A DNA stretch of 64,000 nt from Tanypteryx hageni (GCA_028673005.1 CM054118.1:89256858-89320857), one strand, 5' to 3'; shown: positions 37,738 to 48,497, counted from the stretch's first letter. The notes: generated by a model from the sequence alone, not told the origin. A program made the numbers and translations.

Positions 37738-39064
37738 TCTCATATAGTGTTCGTGAATCATTTATGCCTTTGAGATTTTGTTTACCTTTGTATCCTACAG
37801 GTGGCTTTGTGTACTGTATGGCAGCTGCCTTCTAGCATTGGACCTATGCATACTAGAGCATGTTTAGTATCAATGCCGGTCTGAGAGATCGCATGCCTGT
37901 ATTTGCGTAATATTTTTGGGACAGATCTTTTTTATGGTTTTGGAAATTTCTGAAGATATGTCACAGTTAAACTGTCCTGGACCATCACACGTCCAGAAAA
38001 GAAAACCAAAATTGCCTTCCAATGTTTTATTTTTAGCAGCTCAATATGTTTGAAATGTTCGACACCCGCTTAAGGAGCATGAGCTGGAGTGACGAAGTTT
38101 AGGGTCCTCATTTTTTAATAACTTTTTCATTTTTTAAAATTCTTTTATATTTATGTGTCTAAACCAGTGGTGTGCAGAGGTTTGGTGATGCCCGGGGCCA
38201 ACTCCTTGATTGTATGCAACTGCATTACATGCTTCAAATTGTCTGTGAAATGTTAACAAATTACTTATGCTTTTATATGGCATTACTTGGTGACGAGATT
38301 TCTAACTAAAGAAGGCCACTCATGTTTCATAAATACAGTATGTAACTGTTATGTGCCCCTGCGTAGATTGTATATTTAAATCACAAAATACCTGTAAGAT
38401 TGGGAGTTTGGCACTTGTTTACATTTACAGTTGTAGGAACTTGTTTATGTTTACAATTCAAGAGAGGAAGTAAAAATAACGTGGGACGATATTGTTTGAC
38501 TTTATATAAGATTTGTAATAATCCGTCGTTTCCAATATGACGCATCAATACACGCATTGATACTAGAATCATTTTATGTGTATGCACACGAATATTTGAT
38601 ACAGATTAAAATATATCAAACACTTTGATTTCATGCTACGAAGCAAAATAAAACCATAAACAAATATAACTGTAAATATTTTACAATGCTCTTGGTGCGA
38701 AATAATGCATTCATTAAATGCAATCATTAAGGCATCTTATGCTCCTTTCAACACCTTTACCACACGAAGAGGCCGCATGAGGACAAAAAAAAGTTAACAG
38801 AGACGATTTCAAAAACTACATTTTTATTTCACTCTTTGATTGGATGCCTCCGATATGGAGATGCCCGGGGCCATCGCACCCTCGGCCCCCCCTTCTGCAC
38901 GCTACTGGTTTAAACAAACCATTTTCATATTTACTAAGAATATGCTGCATACTAAGAGTTCATATTTTTGTGTTTGTTCACCAAGACTCTATTTCAAATA
39001 TAAACATAAGAAAAGTTAATACAGTGTTCTTTCTGCGTCAATTTCTGATGTCTGTGGTTATGGG
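37688..39064. mobile_element. piggyBac-type non-autonomous element inserted in the reverse transcriptase
   Basis: Flanked by TTAA at 37684-37687 and 39065-39068, the hallmark target of piggyBac. Its ends begin CCC: the left is cccataatcacaggcatcag and the right, reverse complemented, is cccataaccacagacatcag (18 of 20 identical). A subterminal inverted copy lies at 37868-37905. It carries no transposase and contains a hAT MITE at 38165-38907. Confidence 0.9.
38165..38907. mobile_element. hAT MITE nested in the piggyBac-type element
   Basis: 743 bp. TIRs are cagtggtgtgcagag on the left and cagtagcgtgcagaa on the right (reverse complemented; 12 of 15). Flanking 8-mers gtctaaac and gtttaaac match at 7 of 8, a hAT-type target-site duplication. 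The word gatgcccggggcca occurs near each end. No coding region. Confidence 0.88.
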
Positions 39065-39068
39065 TTAA

Positions 39069-39304
39069 TAAACAGCAATTTGGTTTCAGACCTGGTGAGT
39101 GCGCTACTGATCTCCTTATTAAAGCAATAGACTTTATTTTAAATGGACTAGAAGGAAAATCCCCGTTGAGGGTGTTTTTTGTGATCTCACAGAAGCTTTT
39201 GACTGTATGTCACATGAAATACTTATACAAAAATTTGAGCACTATGGAATTAGAGGAAATCCACTTTTGCTGCTCAAATCCTTTCTGTGTGTCAGATCCA
39301 GATA
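39069..39304 (+). pseudogene. Reverse transcriptase fragment, palm
   Basis: Between the two inserted elements the enzyme continues QFGFRPGECATDLLIKAIDF. A frame change near 39175 leads into DLTEAFDCMSHEILIQKFEH, which contains the first catalytic aspartates of the palm (the family's D-x-xKAFD region is TEAFD here), then YGIRGNPLLLLKSFL. The next part of the protein resumes at 40013. Confidence 0.8.
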
Positions 39305-40012
39305 CAGTCATACCCCGTTTAACGATAAGGATGCATTCCTGAGAACGAGAGCGCTAACTGAATCAGCGTTATGCGGGGTCATTTTAGTTTAACACTTATG
39401 GAGATGCCTTCCCAAAATAGTAATTTATTACCTGTTTTCAAAATATTAATATAGCCGCTCTTCTCTCCGATACTCTAAAACTGCACTGAAAATAATAAAT
39501 CCTTAAATGCAATGCAGCAGATCTGCTACATACCAGAAATCTTGCAATATAATAACCCTCGTAGCTTTTTTGCCATTTTCTCACACTGTAATGGAATCCA
39601 CACGCCCTCCACTTATAATCAGTGCCCAATATCACCAATAGGTGTCCAATTTCGTGAGATATGTAAACAAAGCCATATGTTACTCTGCAGTCGGAGAAAG
39701 TGGTGTTTTTGCTGTGGCTCATTTGATGATTTCAATAGTTGCTTTCAGTTATTTTGACTGAAAATTTTCTGCTACATACTGAAAATGTGCAATAAAATCA
39801 AATCAGGTCTTGTATATTTTTATTATTTTTCCATAGCATAAAACTTAGGTACTTAAAATTGTTAAATATGAAATTTCACGATGATATGGCAATTAGTTCT
39901 TGAATTAGAGTGCCCCACAAAAATGAATGGAGAAAGTAAAACCTGGACCGAGAACAAAGAACGTTATAACAAATCAGCATTGTACAGGACAGCGTTAAAC
40001 GAGGTATTACTG
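39305..40012. mobile_element. Tigger-type MITE inserted in the reverse transcriptase
   Basis: 708 bp with ends cagtcataccccgtttaacg and, reverse complemented, cagtaatacctcgtttaacg (18 of 20). Left flank is TA (39303-39304); the right flank reads TG, presumably a mutated TA. Subterminal sequence aacgagagcgctaactgaatcagcg is typical of Tigger MITEs. No transposase. Confidence 0.85.
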
Positions 40013-40271
40013 TGCAGTGATTCATGGAAATAATGTCCACTCATATGAAGTTAACCTGAGCCATGGTGTAACTCAAGGATCAATATTGGCTTCACTTCTT
40101 TTCTTCTTATATGTAAATGATTGCCCTGGCAACATAACAACATATACTCTTCAATTTTCTGATGATACCAGTAATTTTACTACAAATCAAAAGCCAGAGC
40201 AAAAACCACCTACCTTAGATATTGCTATGAAAGAACAGCATAAGTGGTTTACATGCAATAAATTAAAGTGA
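40013..40271 (+). pseudogene. Reverse transcriptase fragment, catalytic FSDD region
   Basis: Continues the non-LTR enzyme after the MITE: VIHGNNVHSYEVN, then HGVTQGSILASLLFFLYVND (family consensus GVPQGSILGPLLF) and LQFSDDTSNF, equivalent to the catalytic ADD box, ending in a stop at 40271. Downstream fragments (RLIYLLIRLRSEVK, LEAVCHVHKNSNK) show the decayed C-terminus. Confidence 0.82.
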
Positions 40272-40784
40272 AATTTATATAAAAACCAACACATGGATTT
40301 CAACACTTCAAAAAATTCAAACCACAGGAATAAACAAGGTAAATTGCTTGGAATAATTCTGGACTCTGGCCTAACATGAGGAAAACACACTGATTATCTG
40401 GCAAATAAATTATCTAGATTAATTTACTTATTAATTAGGCTAAGATCTGAAGTTAAATAACACTATTTCATAGTGCGATGGCATACAACACACTCCTTTG
40501 GGGAGCCTCTAGAGCAAACAGGAGGATTTTTATATTGCAGAAAAAAAGTGATAAGGATTATTCCAAATCTTAAGCTATGAGATCATTGCAGAGATGCATT
40601 CTAAGTGCATTGAATCCTTACACTTCCTAGTGCCTGCATATTGGAAGCAGTCTGTCATGTACATAAAAATTCCAACAAAATCTGCTGTAGGGATATCCAT
40701 AACCATGGCATCAGACTGAAAAGCCATTTAAACCTGCATTATTGCCATCTGGAGGCAAGCCACAAAAATTATGCACACGATATC

Positions 40785-41308
40785 GTCTGCTTAGTCAATT
40801 CGCAAAATTCGATGACGACTTTCGATGCGCAACTGTTTGAATTCCGCTAACATAAGATACGTCTGATTCGAAGGAGTGAGCAACGGCGTTAACTGTAATT
40901 CATCTGATAATTAACAGCAATAATAATAAAACTTGGAAACCTCTTTCATAGAATCTATTAAAATTGCGTACAATGACTAAGTAGACGATCACGCCAAATT
41001 CGATGACAGCTTTCGATGCGCAACAGTTTAAATTCCAGTTAGATAAATAAATATACTCACATTTGATTGTAAGGTGTGATCAACGGCGTTGACTTTATTT
41101 ATAATTAACAGTAATAATACCTAATAAAACTTTACATGGAACGTATATAATTATATAGATGTAATGTATAATGTATTCTAGGTTGTGTGTGCATGTCTGG
41201 TACACTTAAGCATAAAATTTACGAAAATACTTTTTTTGCCAAAAAATGTTGGAAAATTTCGTGGGGTCGGCTTAAATCCGGGGTCGGCTTCTATTCGGGC
41301 AGATACGG
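40785..41308. mobile_element. CCGTATCTGCCC-type element, right end certain, with internal 192-bp tandem repeat
   Basis: The right end at 41301-41308, read in reverse complement, is ccgtatctgcccgaatag followed by gaagccgacccc, with TA outside (41309-41310). The interior shares gcttaagtgt and agaatacattat with the copy at 42462-43374. Two direct units of about 192 bp start near 40800 and 40992 (aaattcgatgac, ctttcgatgcgcaac). The left end is decayed, so the start is approximate. Confidence 0.6.
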
Positions 41309-41564
41309 TATGTTAGTGTGTAAGTTATATTGTACAAGTTGTAACAAAATATGAAAAAATGTATGCATTATTTAATGTAGGTTAGTGTTATGTTAACTAC
41401 CTCAAACCTAAAATTATAACCAAATGTGTTGACAATTATGATATTGCTTGTGTTACCATTATTTTGTGTTTTATATGCTCATGACAACACAATACTCCAG
41501 TTGGGATCACTAAAATAAATATATTATTCTATTCTATTGTAAACTACTAATTTCATCAAATAAA

Positions 41565-41930
41565 TTGTCTTGATGTATATTGACTTGAGTTTTTTCAATT
41601 ATAAACTGTAGTTTTTTCAAACTATTTTCTGCATGGCACTGGTCTAAGCAGTAATCGTTCTGTGTCATAAATGTATCAAAATTGACACACCAAGCATACA
41701 AATAATCAATAGCGAAGGGGTAAAAAACACCAGATGTGTAAAAAATGTTCCTCCCTTAGTATCCCTTCTTCTTTAAGCTGGCTTAAAATATTTTTAACCC
41801 CTGAAGGAACAAACTTATCATGTCTTCTAGCTTCCAGAGTTTTCACTAAATAATTAAAAATCATAGAAGATCCTACAGCATTTATATTATCAGATGTCCA
41901 GAAAAATTGTCAATGCTGAACAAATGTTAG
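41565..41930 (-). pseudogene. hAT-like (ZBED/FAM200-type) transposase C-terminal relic
   Basis: Minus-strand readings: SSMIFNYLVKTLEARRHD then KFVPSGVKNILSQLKEEGI. After a frame change near 41718 come FAIDYLYAWCVNFDTFM and INTHQDNLFDEISSL-like sequence (the actual residues before QDNLFDE are VNIH). The IDYLYAW...LFDE pattern resembles the segment before the dimerisation domain in ZBED/FAM200-type hAT proteins. The relic ends against the microsatellite tail of the non-LTR element. Identification is moderate. Confidence 0.45.
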
Positions 41931-42039
41931 CCAAAGTTCTGTACATGGATCAGAGAACCATTTCGCCAACATAATTGGACACTTTTCTTCTGAAAAAAGA
42001 AAAGACTTCAGAAAAGAAAATAGAGTACTTTCGCAAAAT

Positions 42040-43450
42040 CTGGATGAAGGTAACGACAGTGATGGCAGCACTGACAGTGAAAAGAAATGGAACTACTACT
42101 TTATTGGAACAGGGTTGGACCGGGAAGCGAAGGAGGATGAGTGACATAGAAGAAGATGAACGCAACCCAACCCAAGGCAGTGAACACAGTGAATGTGGGA
42201 AGGAACTAATATTACTTTAAACCAAACTTACCCAACCTGAGGGGCTGAGTAGTATGTACCATCATCCCTCACTTCAAATTTCCCTGGTCCAACCCAGTTC
42301 CAATGAAGTAGGAGTTCCATGTCTCGTCGCTATCAGTGCTGCTGTCTCTATCGTGGCATTTTACTCAGCCCCCTGGGTTGGGTAAGTTTGGTTAAAAGTG
42401 GTACTGATTCCTTCCCATGTTCTTTGTGTTCCCTCCCTTGGGTTGGGTTCATCTTCATCTACCGTATCTGCCCCAATAGAAGCCAACCCCCCAAAAATTT
42501 CCATAATTTTTTGACAGAAAAGTAAACTTTTTAGATTTTATGCTTAAGTGTGCCAGGCATGCATGCACAGACTAGAATACATTATTGGAGATCGAATAGA
42601 GTGAGAAATGGTTTACTTGTTGACAACTGAAATATTACTCCAATTAATAATTTCGCATTGTTGAATAATGTTCCACATTCAGATACGGTAATTGCATTCA
42701 TCTTCATTTTCACAAAAGGTAAATGAAACAATAGCAACCTCCCAAAGATAATTTTTAATCCAAGTCTATTTCCAATGAAATTGCCTTAAGAAATTGAATT
42801 TTTATAATTATACACATTCCATGAAAAGTTTTACCGAAATTCAGAAACAGTTGAGCATCAAAAGCCAAAATCGCACATCCGTAATCATCTGTATAGTCAA
42901 TGTAACTTTAATAGATTCCATGAATGAGGTTTTAACAGGTATATAAACATTACAATGGCTATAGCAATAATTACAACAGCCACATAAAACTAATGGGAAC
43001 TTCTTTTAATGGATAATGAAAAATAATACAAATTACTAACTATTCTTAATGATATAAATGCATAGCTCTGAGAAACAAAAGAAAATATCCAATAGCATTC
43101 AGAAATGAAAGAACAGGTAACAACGGCAACAAAACGCAGGTACTGCTTTATTATTGATTCATTAATATTCATCAAGGTCAAATATTTACTTTACTAAAAA
43201 TATAGTACTATCATTTGAATGCGACAGCAATGAGAGACATGCTGCTATCTATGGGTGACTACGAGACTTAAACCTAACCCCAAATTTTTTCTCAAACTTG
43301 CATTTAAGCCGAGAGGTGATTTTTTCATGATAGATTTTGCCAAAAAACATTGGCTTATATTCGGGCAGATAAGGTATATCACTTGTCCTCCTTCGTTTCC
43401 TGGTCCAACCCCGTTCCAATGAAGTAATAGTTGCTTGTTTTATTTACCAG
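42040..43450. repeat. Imperfect inverted-repeat cluster, one arm split by a MITE
   Basis: Block X (acttcattggaac, gggttggacc) occurs on the plus strand near 42090-42125 and on the minus strand near 42280-42320 and 43390-43430. Block Y (gatgaacccaacccaagg, then gaacaca and aaccaaacttacccaacc) occurs on the plus strand at 42158-42252 and inverted at 42362-42459. The outer inverted arm is interrupted after 42461 by the TIR element 42462-43374 and resumes at 43375. The plus-strand ORF here is not recognised. Confidence 0.7.
42462..43374. mobile_element. CCGTATCTGCCC-type MITE, TA-flanked
   Basis: 913 bp. Left end ccgtatctgcccc, right end (reverse complemented) ccttatctgcccga, flanked by TA at 42460-42461 and 43375-43376. 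Removing it and one TA restores the pairing of the interrupted inverted-repeat arm (catcttcatc joined to tatcacttgtcctcc matches the reverse complement of 42130-42165). Shares internal words with the 41308-ending copy. No protein. Confidence 0.82.
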
Positions 43451-43582
43451 TTTTGCTATGAAAAAATAAAGGATTTTTTTGTAACTTCAAGTTTTTTTTT
43501 CGTATAACGAAACACCGGAAAAAAGATGTTTTTTCATAACTTTGAAATTTCGTAAAAAGGGGTAACATAAATCGGAGTCAAT

Positions 43583-44201
43583 ATTGTGTGTGTGTGTGTA
43601 TAAACTTAAGGAAAAGGAAAGGTAGTGATGAGGGTGGTAAGCCCAGCAGACACTTACCAAGTTGAGGATCAAGTTGGCAGGCTGCTGGGGGCATCGAAGA
43701 GACACATAAAAACACGCACACAAAAACACGAAAGCCTTTCGGGCATATGTCCTTCATCAGCGATGGAGATAGAGTAACAGAAAGTGACACACTGGGAGGA
43801 CAATGACAAGATGATGTGAGAAGGTTGATGATTGGAGGAGACAGGAAGTGCGAAGAGTGGATAGCCAATAAGGAGGGAGTGTGGTAAGGTAAAGCGCGAA
43901 TAGCTATAATGTAACTATTGGAGACACTGTAAGAGGGCCAATAGGGTTAGCGGAGGTTGAAGCCAGGGGGGGGGGAGAAAGAGTGAAGAAGATGTATATA
44001 GGCTAGTTCCCATTGTCGGAGAGGGGGGCAGGAGTGTAATTGGGTAAGGCGCGAATAGCCCTTACATTGTAACAACTATTGAAGGGGACATTGTGGACAT
44101 TGGTGTGTAATGCAACTGGGAGGGGGCATCTGAGAATAACGCTATTCCAGTGACCGTTCATATGGATGTTTAACGGATTGCTGGTGAAGCCTATGTAAAT
44201 G

Positions 44202-44205
<4 letters not shown>
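43583..44205 (-). mobile_element. Penelope-like retroelement, 3' part with GIY-YIG endonuclease
   Basis: On the minus strand, 44205-44040 reads IYIGFTSNPLNIHMNGH then RCPLPVALHTNVHNVPF and SCYNVRAIRALP. After frame changes it ends PPGFNLR and a stop at 43949-43947. This is the GIY-YIG nuclease at the C-terminus of Penelope-like element (PLE) proteins. The catalytic arginine position (family LSTRMNGHR) is histidine here, so it is probably dead. The downstream 3' region carries CTGATGA...CGAAA near 43765-43735 (a hammerhead-like core word) and ends in a short (AC)n tract near 43580. The 5' side is cut off at a (TA)n microsatellite. Confidence 0.75.
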
Positions 44206-44281
<76 letters not shown>

Positions 44282-44282
44282 T
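44201..44282. repeat. (TA)n microsatellite
   Basis: About 80 bp of nearly pure TA, directly abutting the truncated 5' side of the Penelope-like fragment. Confidence 0.95.
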
Positions 44283-44514
44283 TTCCAATTAATGTGGTTT
44301 GAATATGTAACTTGAGTAATTTCGAATTGCAGGCAAAATGTGATGATAAGAATAAAAAAACATTATTTATTTGTCCTTAAAACTGTCCAAGTTCGAAGAT
44401 AATAGGTCCATTCTTTCATTAACTCCAAATAAAAATTATATGGCATATTTTCAATGGAGAATATTGTTTTTCAAATAACTCTTGGATAATTTGAAAAAAA
44501 AAATTAAAAATATT

Positions 44515-44583
44515 TGAGATCGAACCTGGGCCTACACTGTAGGAGTCAAGCACGTTATCTGCCTACCCATTCCCATCCTTGGC
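44515..44583 (-). repeat. tRNA-like segment, possible SINE head
   Basis: On the minus strand an A-box-like tgggtaggcag is followed 32 nt later by a B-box-like ggttcgatctc, with tgactcctacag between them looking like an anticodon arm. No acceptor stem pairs, so it is not a tRNA gene. A tRNA-derived SINE head or chance are the alternatives. Confidence 0.35.
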
Positions 44584-45548
44584 AACAATTTGACAATGAA
44601 GCCTATTAAGTTGCATATTTTTTAAGCTGATTTCTCAAACCCAAGAGCCCATTCACAAAAACCCTGAGATCCTTATTTTCGATATAGAATCACCTGGTCA
44701 ATTTTCATCAAAATCTGTTACCCAAAGGACATAGTGTCTCCTTGTAAGTATTTGATAAAGTCATTCTTAAATTATGTCATCTATACATCTTGCTCTTTTT
44801 CATATGACTTGATTTGCCAATCTCTACGTTTTCCTGGTTATTTTATAGCCTCGCGATTTGATCTGGCCATCTTTTAGTTCATTGTTTGTTGGTTAAAAAT
44901 TGAACATTTTGGCCTTTATATTATAGCTCAATCCAACATTGTAAGGCTAGTTTCATCAGAGAAAATTTCAATTTATACACAATCGATATGGTCAACAATA
45001 CAGCGAATCATAAATAAATACGGAAATCGGCGAAAGAATGAGATAATCTTATGTTATATAGTTTATTTAATTTTTTAATTTTATTATTACATATTGAAAT
45101 TTTATTACATATGCCTCCTGACTTCAATGCCCATCAAAATGAAGGAAATAAATATATTATTGGTACTTTTTTCGATTATATTATTCAACTTGAATGCATT
45201 TCATTTAACAAAGATATTTTAACAGGCAAAACACTAGACTCTTACAACATGTTGAAGGATCGATTAATCACTGAAGTTTATATTAATAAATCTTCTATAA
45301 TTAATTTGTGAGACTTTTTGACATTGAAATGTAATCGAAAAATTTCTTCATTTTGCCTCAAAGCACACATATACTTACATAAATACAAACAGTACATATA
45401 TTAACTCATCTGTAGTGATATTAATTTACAGTGAATCGTAATTTTGTAATAATAATTAATTAAATCAACCCTATATAATTTGTTTGGTTATGTGTCAAGT
45501 GTAATGTTCGACTGTGGTGCCGCTCTTATAGAGCGGGAGAATTGAGAA

Positions 45549-45731
45549 CTATTTACGACTGACTGTAATGCTATTTTTAACAAACTTTCCGAGTAGGTAG
45601 AAGATTGAAATTTGGTAGGAATGTTTGATTCCTATAGCAAAAGTCATTTCCATAAAGGAAGCACCAAAGAGACTCGAGTTCGACTCCAGAAGATAATTTC
45701 TATTTCCCATAAGATAACACGTAAAAATCAA
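45549..45731 (-). repeat. Second copy of the B-box-bearing dispersed repeat
   Basis: See the 20732-20915 copy. About 50 bp are clearly shared, with roughly 80% identity by eye. It lies in the last slo intron in inverted orientation to the first copy. Confidence 0.6.
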
Positions 45732-46345
45732 TTTTGGTCATAAAAATTAGAAAAATTGACCATCAATCGTCAAACTGAGACTATTTTAAAGGAAAATAAA
45801 CAAAGGTTCTTATTCTTACTGCCGATTGTCTCCTTCAGTTTGCAAATGCTCAAAGTTAATGTTTAAAGGACTTATTTTGGCAAAATTTAGCAATTTCATG
45901 AGGATTTGCCTTGACAACCATGCCATTGTCGAAATCAAGACCCTATTATTGTCTCGATTCTAATATGAGCGATATATATGTAAATATATCCTTTCCCGTC
46001 CTACTGTCAAGCTTCTATACAAGTAGAGTTATATTTATGCTAATGTCTATGTCATTGATAATCCTTTTCCTTTTACTTACTAAATGCTTTGTTTGCACAG
46101 AAAGAAATTAAAAGTGGCCCGAGGAAATCCTCAGTAGCAGTAATTTTGATTCATTCTCTCCTATCGTACATATTGTCTTCGATGTTTCAGAGACCACGGA
46201 ATGTAAGGATATGTTCTACAACGGTTATCTGATTCAGCAATTCATAAAAAAATAGGTTCAATTCTGAAACAAACATAATTGCCAGGATTTAGATTAATAT
46301 CAGTAATCAATAACAACTATAGCAGGAAGTTTAAAAAAATGGTAC

Positions 46346-46439
46346 CTGATCAGTTGGCAGTAGAGAAAAGTCATCAGGTGGATTTGTGATGACATATCTC
46401 TTTGATGAGGCATCACATGAGGAACTTGTGTCACGAAAC
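46346..46439 (-). CDS. slo: slo exon, distal RCK2
   Basis: A 94-nt exon between acceptor TTTCCAG and donor GTACCATT. The first base completes arginine AG|G from the upstream exon. The rest reads [12 protein letters not shown] then [19 protein letters not shown], the highly conserved end of the Slo gating ring. It ends in phase 0 on CAG (Q). Both splice sites are canonical on this exon's edges, although its upstream intron begins with GC. No damage is seen. Confidence 0.96.
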
Positions 46440-47659
46440 CTGGAAAGTGGAATTCATTTATTTGAATATTGCCTCAAAATACCATTCCTGAATTTTGATG
46501 CGGTTTTCATGCTCGTATCACTCGTTAATATTTTCATTCAAACTCAAGGTATTACCGAGATAAGTGACCATTATTCCCCCTTAATTGGTGTGAAAAAATT
46601 AGTATATATAGATTCAAATTTGATATTTTGCTAAGAATATTCAAAATAAATTGTGTAATTTTACAAAAGATTAACACAGGCCACTAGTCATGTATAGCAA
46701 TTCTCTCCCCAAAAAAATCAAAATTCTGGCACCGAGGCACACATCCTCAAGGTCTCTTTAGTAAGAGTACCAGGTTACCAAGTTCTAAGTGTACCAATTT
46801 TTAAGTCGCTAAGCTTCTTGGTTTTAGAGAAATGCAGTCCACACATACAAACAAATTTTATTACAATAGATACTAGCTGCTGGCCCATCAAAAATGACAG
46901 ACTTTAGATAATTTAATGAATAAATACATTTTCAGTTAGTAACTTCGATTATACCAATATATCAGGATAAAATAAATTGAAAAACATTCAAACATTCTAA
47001 TTGAAAAGCTATCCTGCGGCAGGACAAAGTTTTCCCTCATGTTGACAAAACCACACTGGAATGCAATGAGGAGTTGAAATTTGAGACTACCATATGGGCC
47101 ATACAGTCCTGATCTTGTGCCTTCCTGATTTTCACATGTTTAGGCAACTTATGGATGTGCAAAAAGGGAATAAGTTCACAGGTGGCATATAATTGGTTAA
47201 ACAGTTTACCAAAAACTTTTTACTTTGATAGAATCAGAAAGCTTGCTAGTCGCTTAAATAAATATATCAAGGTAGGAAGTGATTACATTGAAAAATAGTG
47301 CGCATTCATATTTCTGGAATAAACTGTCTTGAAGCTACACTTAAATTTACCTTATTCATTGAATTCCTCTCATATATTTAGCTGTTTCATAATCAAGCTG
47401 TACTTACTGTATATGCCGGTCTCTAAGATGACCCGGTGTCTAAGTCAATCTCGATTTTTTTTACTAAAAAAATCATTTTTAGATATGTTCGCTATTTAAG
47501 TCGAGTCACTATTTCACTCAGTAAATCTTATAATTAGTAAAGTGGTCATAAAAAAATAATAATCGTTAACCTTCCAATTAATTCTTTGTTGAAAGATGTC
47601 GAATCGTCTGTTTGCTTTTCAGCAATGATGAAAAGCACTAAAAATGTATTCCCCTACAG
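46440..47659. other. Slo intron sequence; one orphan transposon end
   Basis: At 47405, after TA, ctgtatatgccggtctc followed by aagatgacccgg resembles the ends of the CCGTAT family. No partner end was found before the hAT MITE at 47660. Confidence 0.45.
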
Positions 47660-48401
47660 CAGTGGTTCTCAACCGGTGTGCCACGAACTTTTCCCGAGTG
47701 TGCCGTGAGACTTTGAAGAAAAGATTGCAAATCTGCACATGTTCCACCAATTATATATGCAGTTTTAACAAAGAAACTAACACAAAGTATTAAGACTAGT
47801 TGAATCAAGTCCAAAAGTATAACTGCTTTGGAAAGCGCATAAGCAGTATATGGACAGTTATTTGAGTCTGAGATTTCTTGGTGTGGAGATAAAGATTGTC
47901 CTCTTCCAATGTGTGTGGTGAGAAACTATCAAATGAAGTCATGGTTCCCAGCAAATTGAAGCGACATTTCACCACAAAACAAAGTCAAAGTCAATGACTT
48001 CATATTTTAATGTTCAAATTACAAAATGACTGCACCTATTCCTGTATCACTCCTGTGTTAATTTTGTAGAAATGCTATTCTATTCTATTCCTTATCAAAA
48101 TGCAGAAAAAATTATATTCTATGTAATACAAGGTGTTTTCTGAAAAAGTTGTCATAGGCGCCATAACTCCCAGTTACGCCTCTGCTAGTAAGTACCCAGT
48201 GAAATTCAAATATAATTCTTGAAGCATAAGAATAAATTGAAAATAAAACAATGAAACTAATTTGAAAGAAACTAAAGTATTGATAAGAATTGTAGAACCA
48301 AGACAGTGAGTAAGACACCATTACCAAATTTTTCTCATGAACCCCTGAGATTTATTTCACGAACCCCTAAGGCTATGCAAACCACTGGTTGGGAAATGCT
48401 G
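47660..48401. mobile_element. hAT-type MITE next to a slo exon
   Basis: 742 bp. Left end cagtggttctcaaccggtg, right end (reverse complemented) cagcatttcccaaccagtg. Flanking 8-mers ccctacag and ctctatag match at 6 of 8, as for an old hAT duplication. The interior right part, cgaacccctaaggc, is typical of Charlie-like hAT MITEs. It ends 96 bp from the slo exon at 48498, on the donor side. Confidence 0.75.
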
Positions 48402-48497
48402 CTCTATAGATACATTATATCAGGGTTTCATTTGACCAAAATTGAATGGAGTGCATTAAATTTTTCATTTAAGTATTTCAAGTTATTTTTCACATGC

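Larger units (their letters stand above)
37141..41545 (+). mobile_element. Non-LTR retrotransposon (Jockey/CR1-like), 5'-truncated and split by insertions
   Basis: Reverse transcriptase fragments occur in the correct order. Up to 37683: NWSIINNIKKIKFN, ISKEYIIKPLTKLINNSL, KIIPIHKKGN and NFRPSSIGPILSKIYE. At 39069-39304: QFGFRPGECATDLLIKA and DLTEAFDCMSHEIL. From 40013: LSHGVTQGSILASLLFFLY, then QFSDDTSNF, the catalytic YADD-equivalent (here FSDD). A C-terminal region follows at 40600-40850 (LEAVCHVHKNSNK). The likely 3' end has a ttattctattctattg microsatellite tail near 41530. Intervening segments are separate transposons listed individually. No endonuclease domain was found. Confidence 0.8.
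44283..46345. other. Last slo intron, proximal part; little recognised
   Basis: AT-rich. Holds a tRNA-like stretch at 44515-44583 and the dispersed repeat at 45549-45731. No other feature is supported. Confidence 0.5.

Noticed and set aside
43487..43868. Two minus-strand ORFs rich in Cys, Val and Leu (CVCVFLCVS, MPPAACQL)
   Set aside because: Translations of the Penelope-like 3' tail and its (AC)n-rich part; similar peptides at 55274 come from the second copy of the same noncoding repeat.
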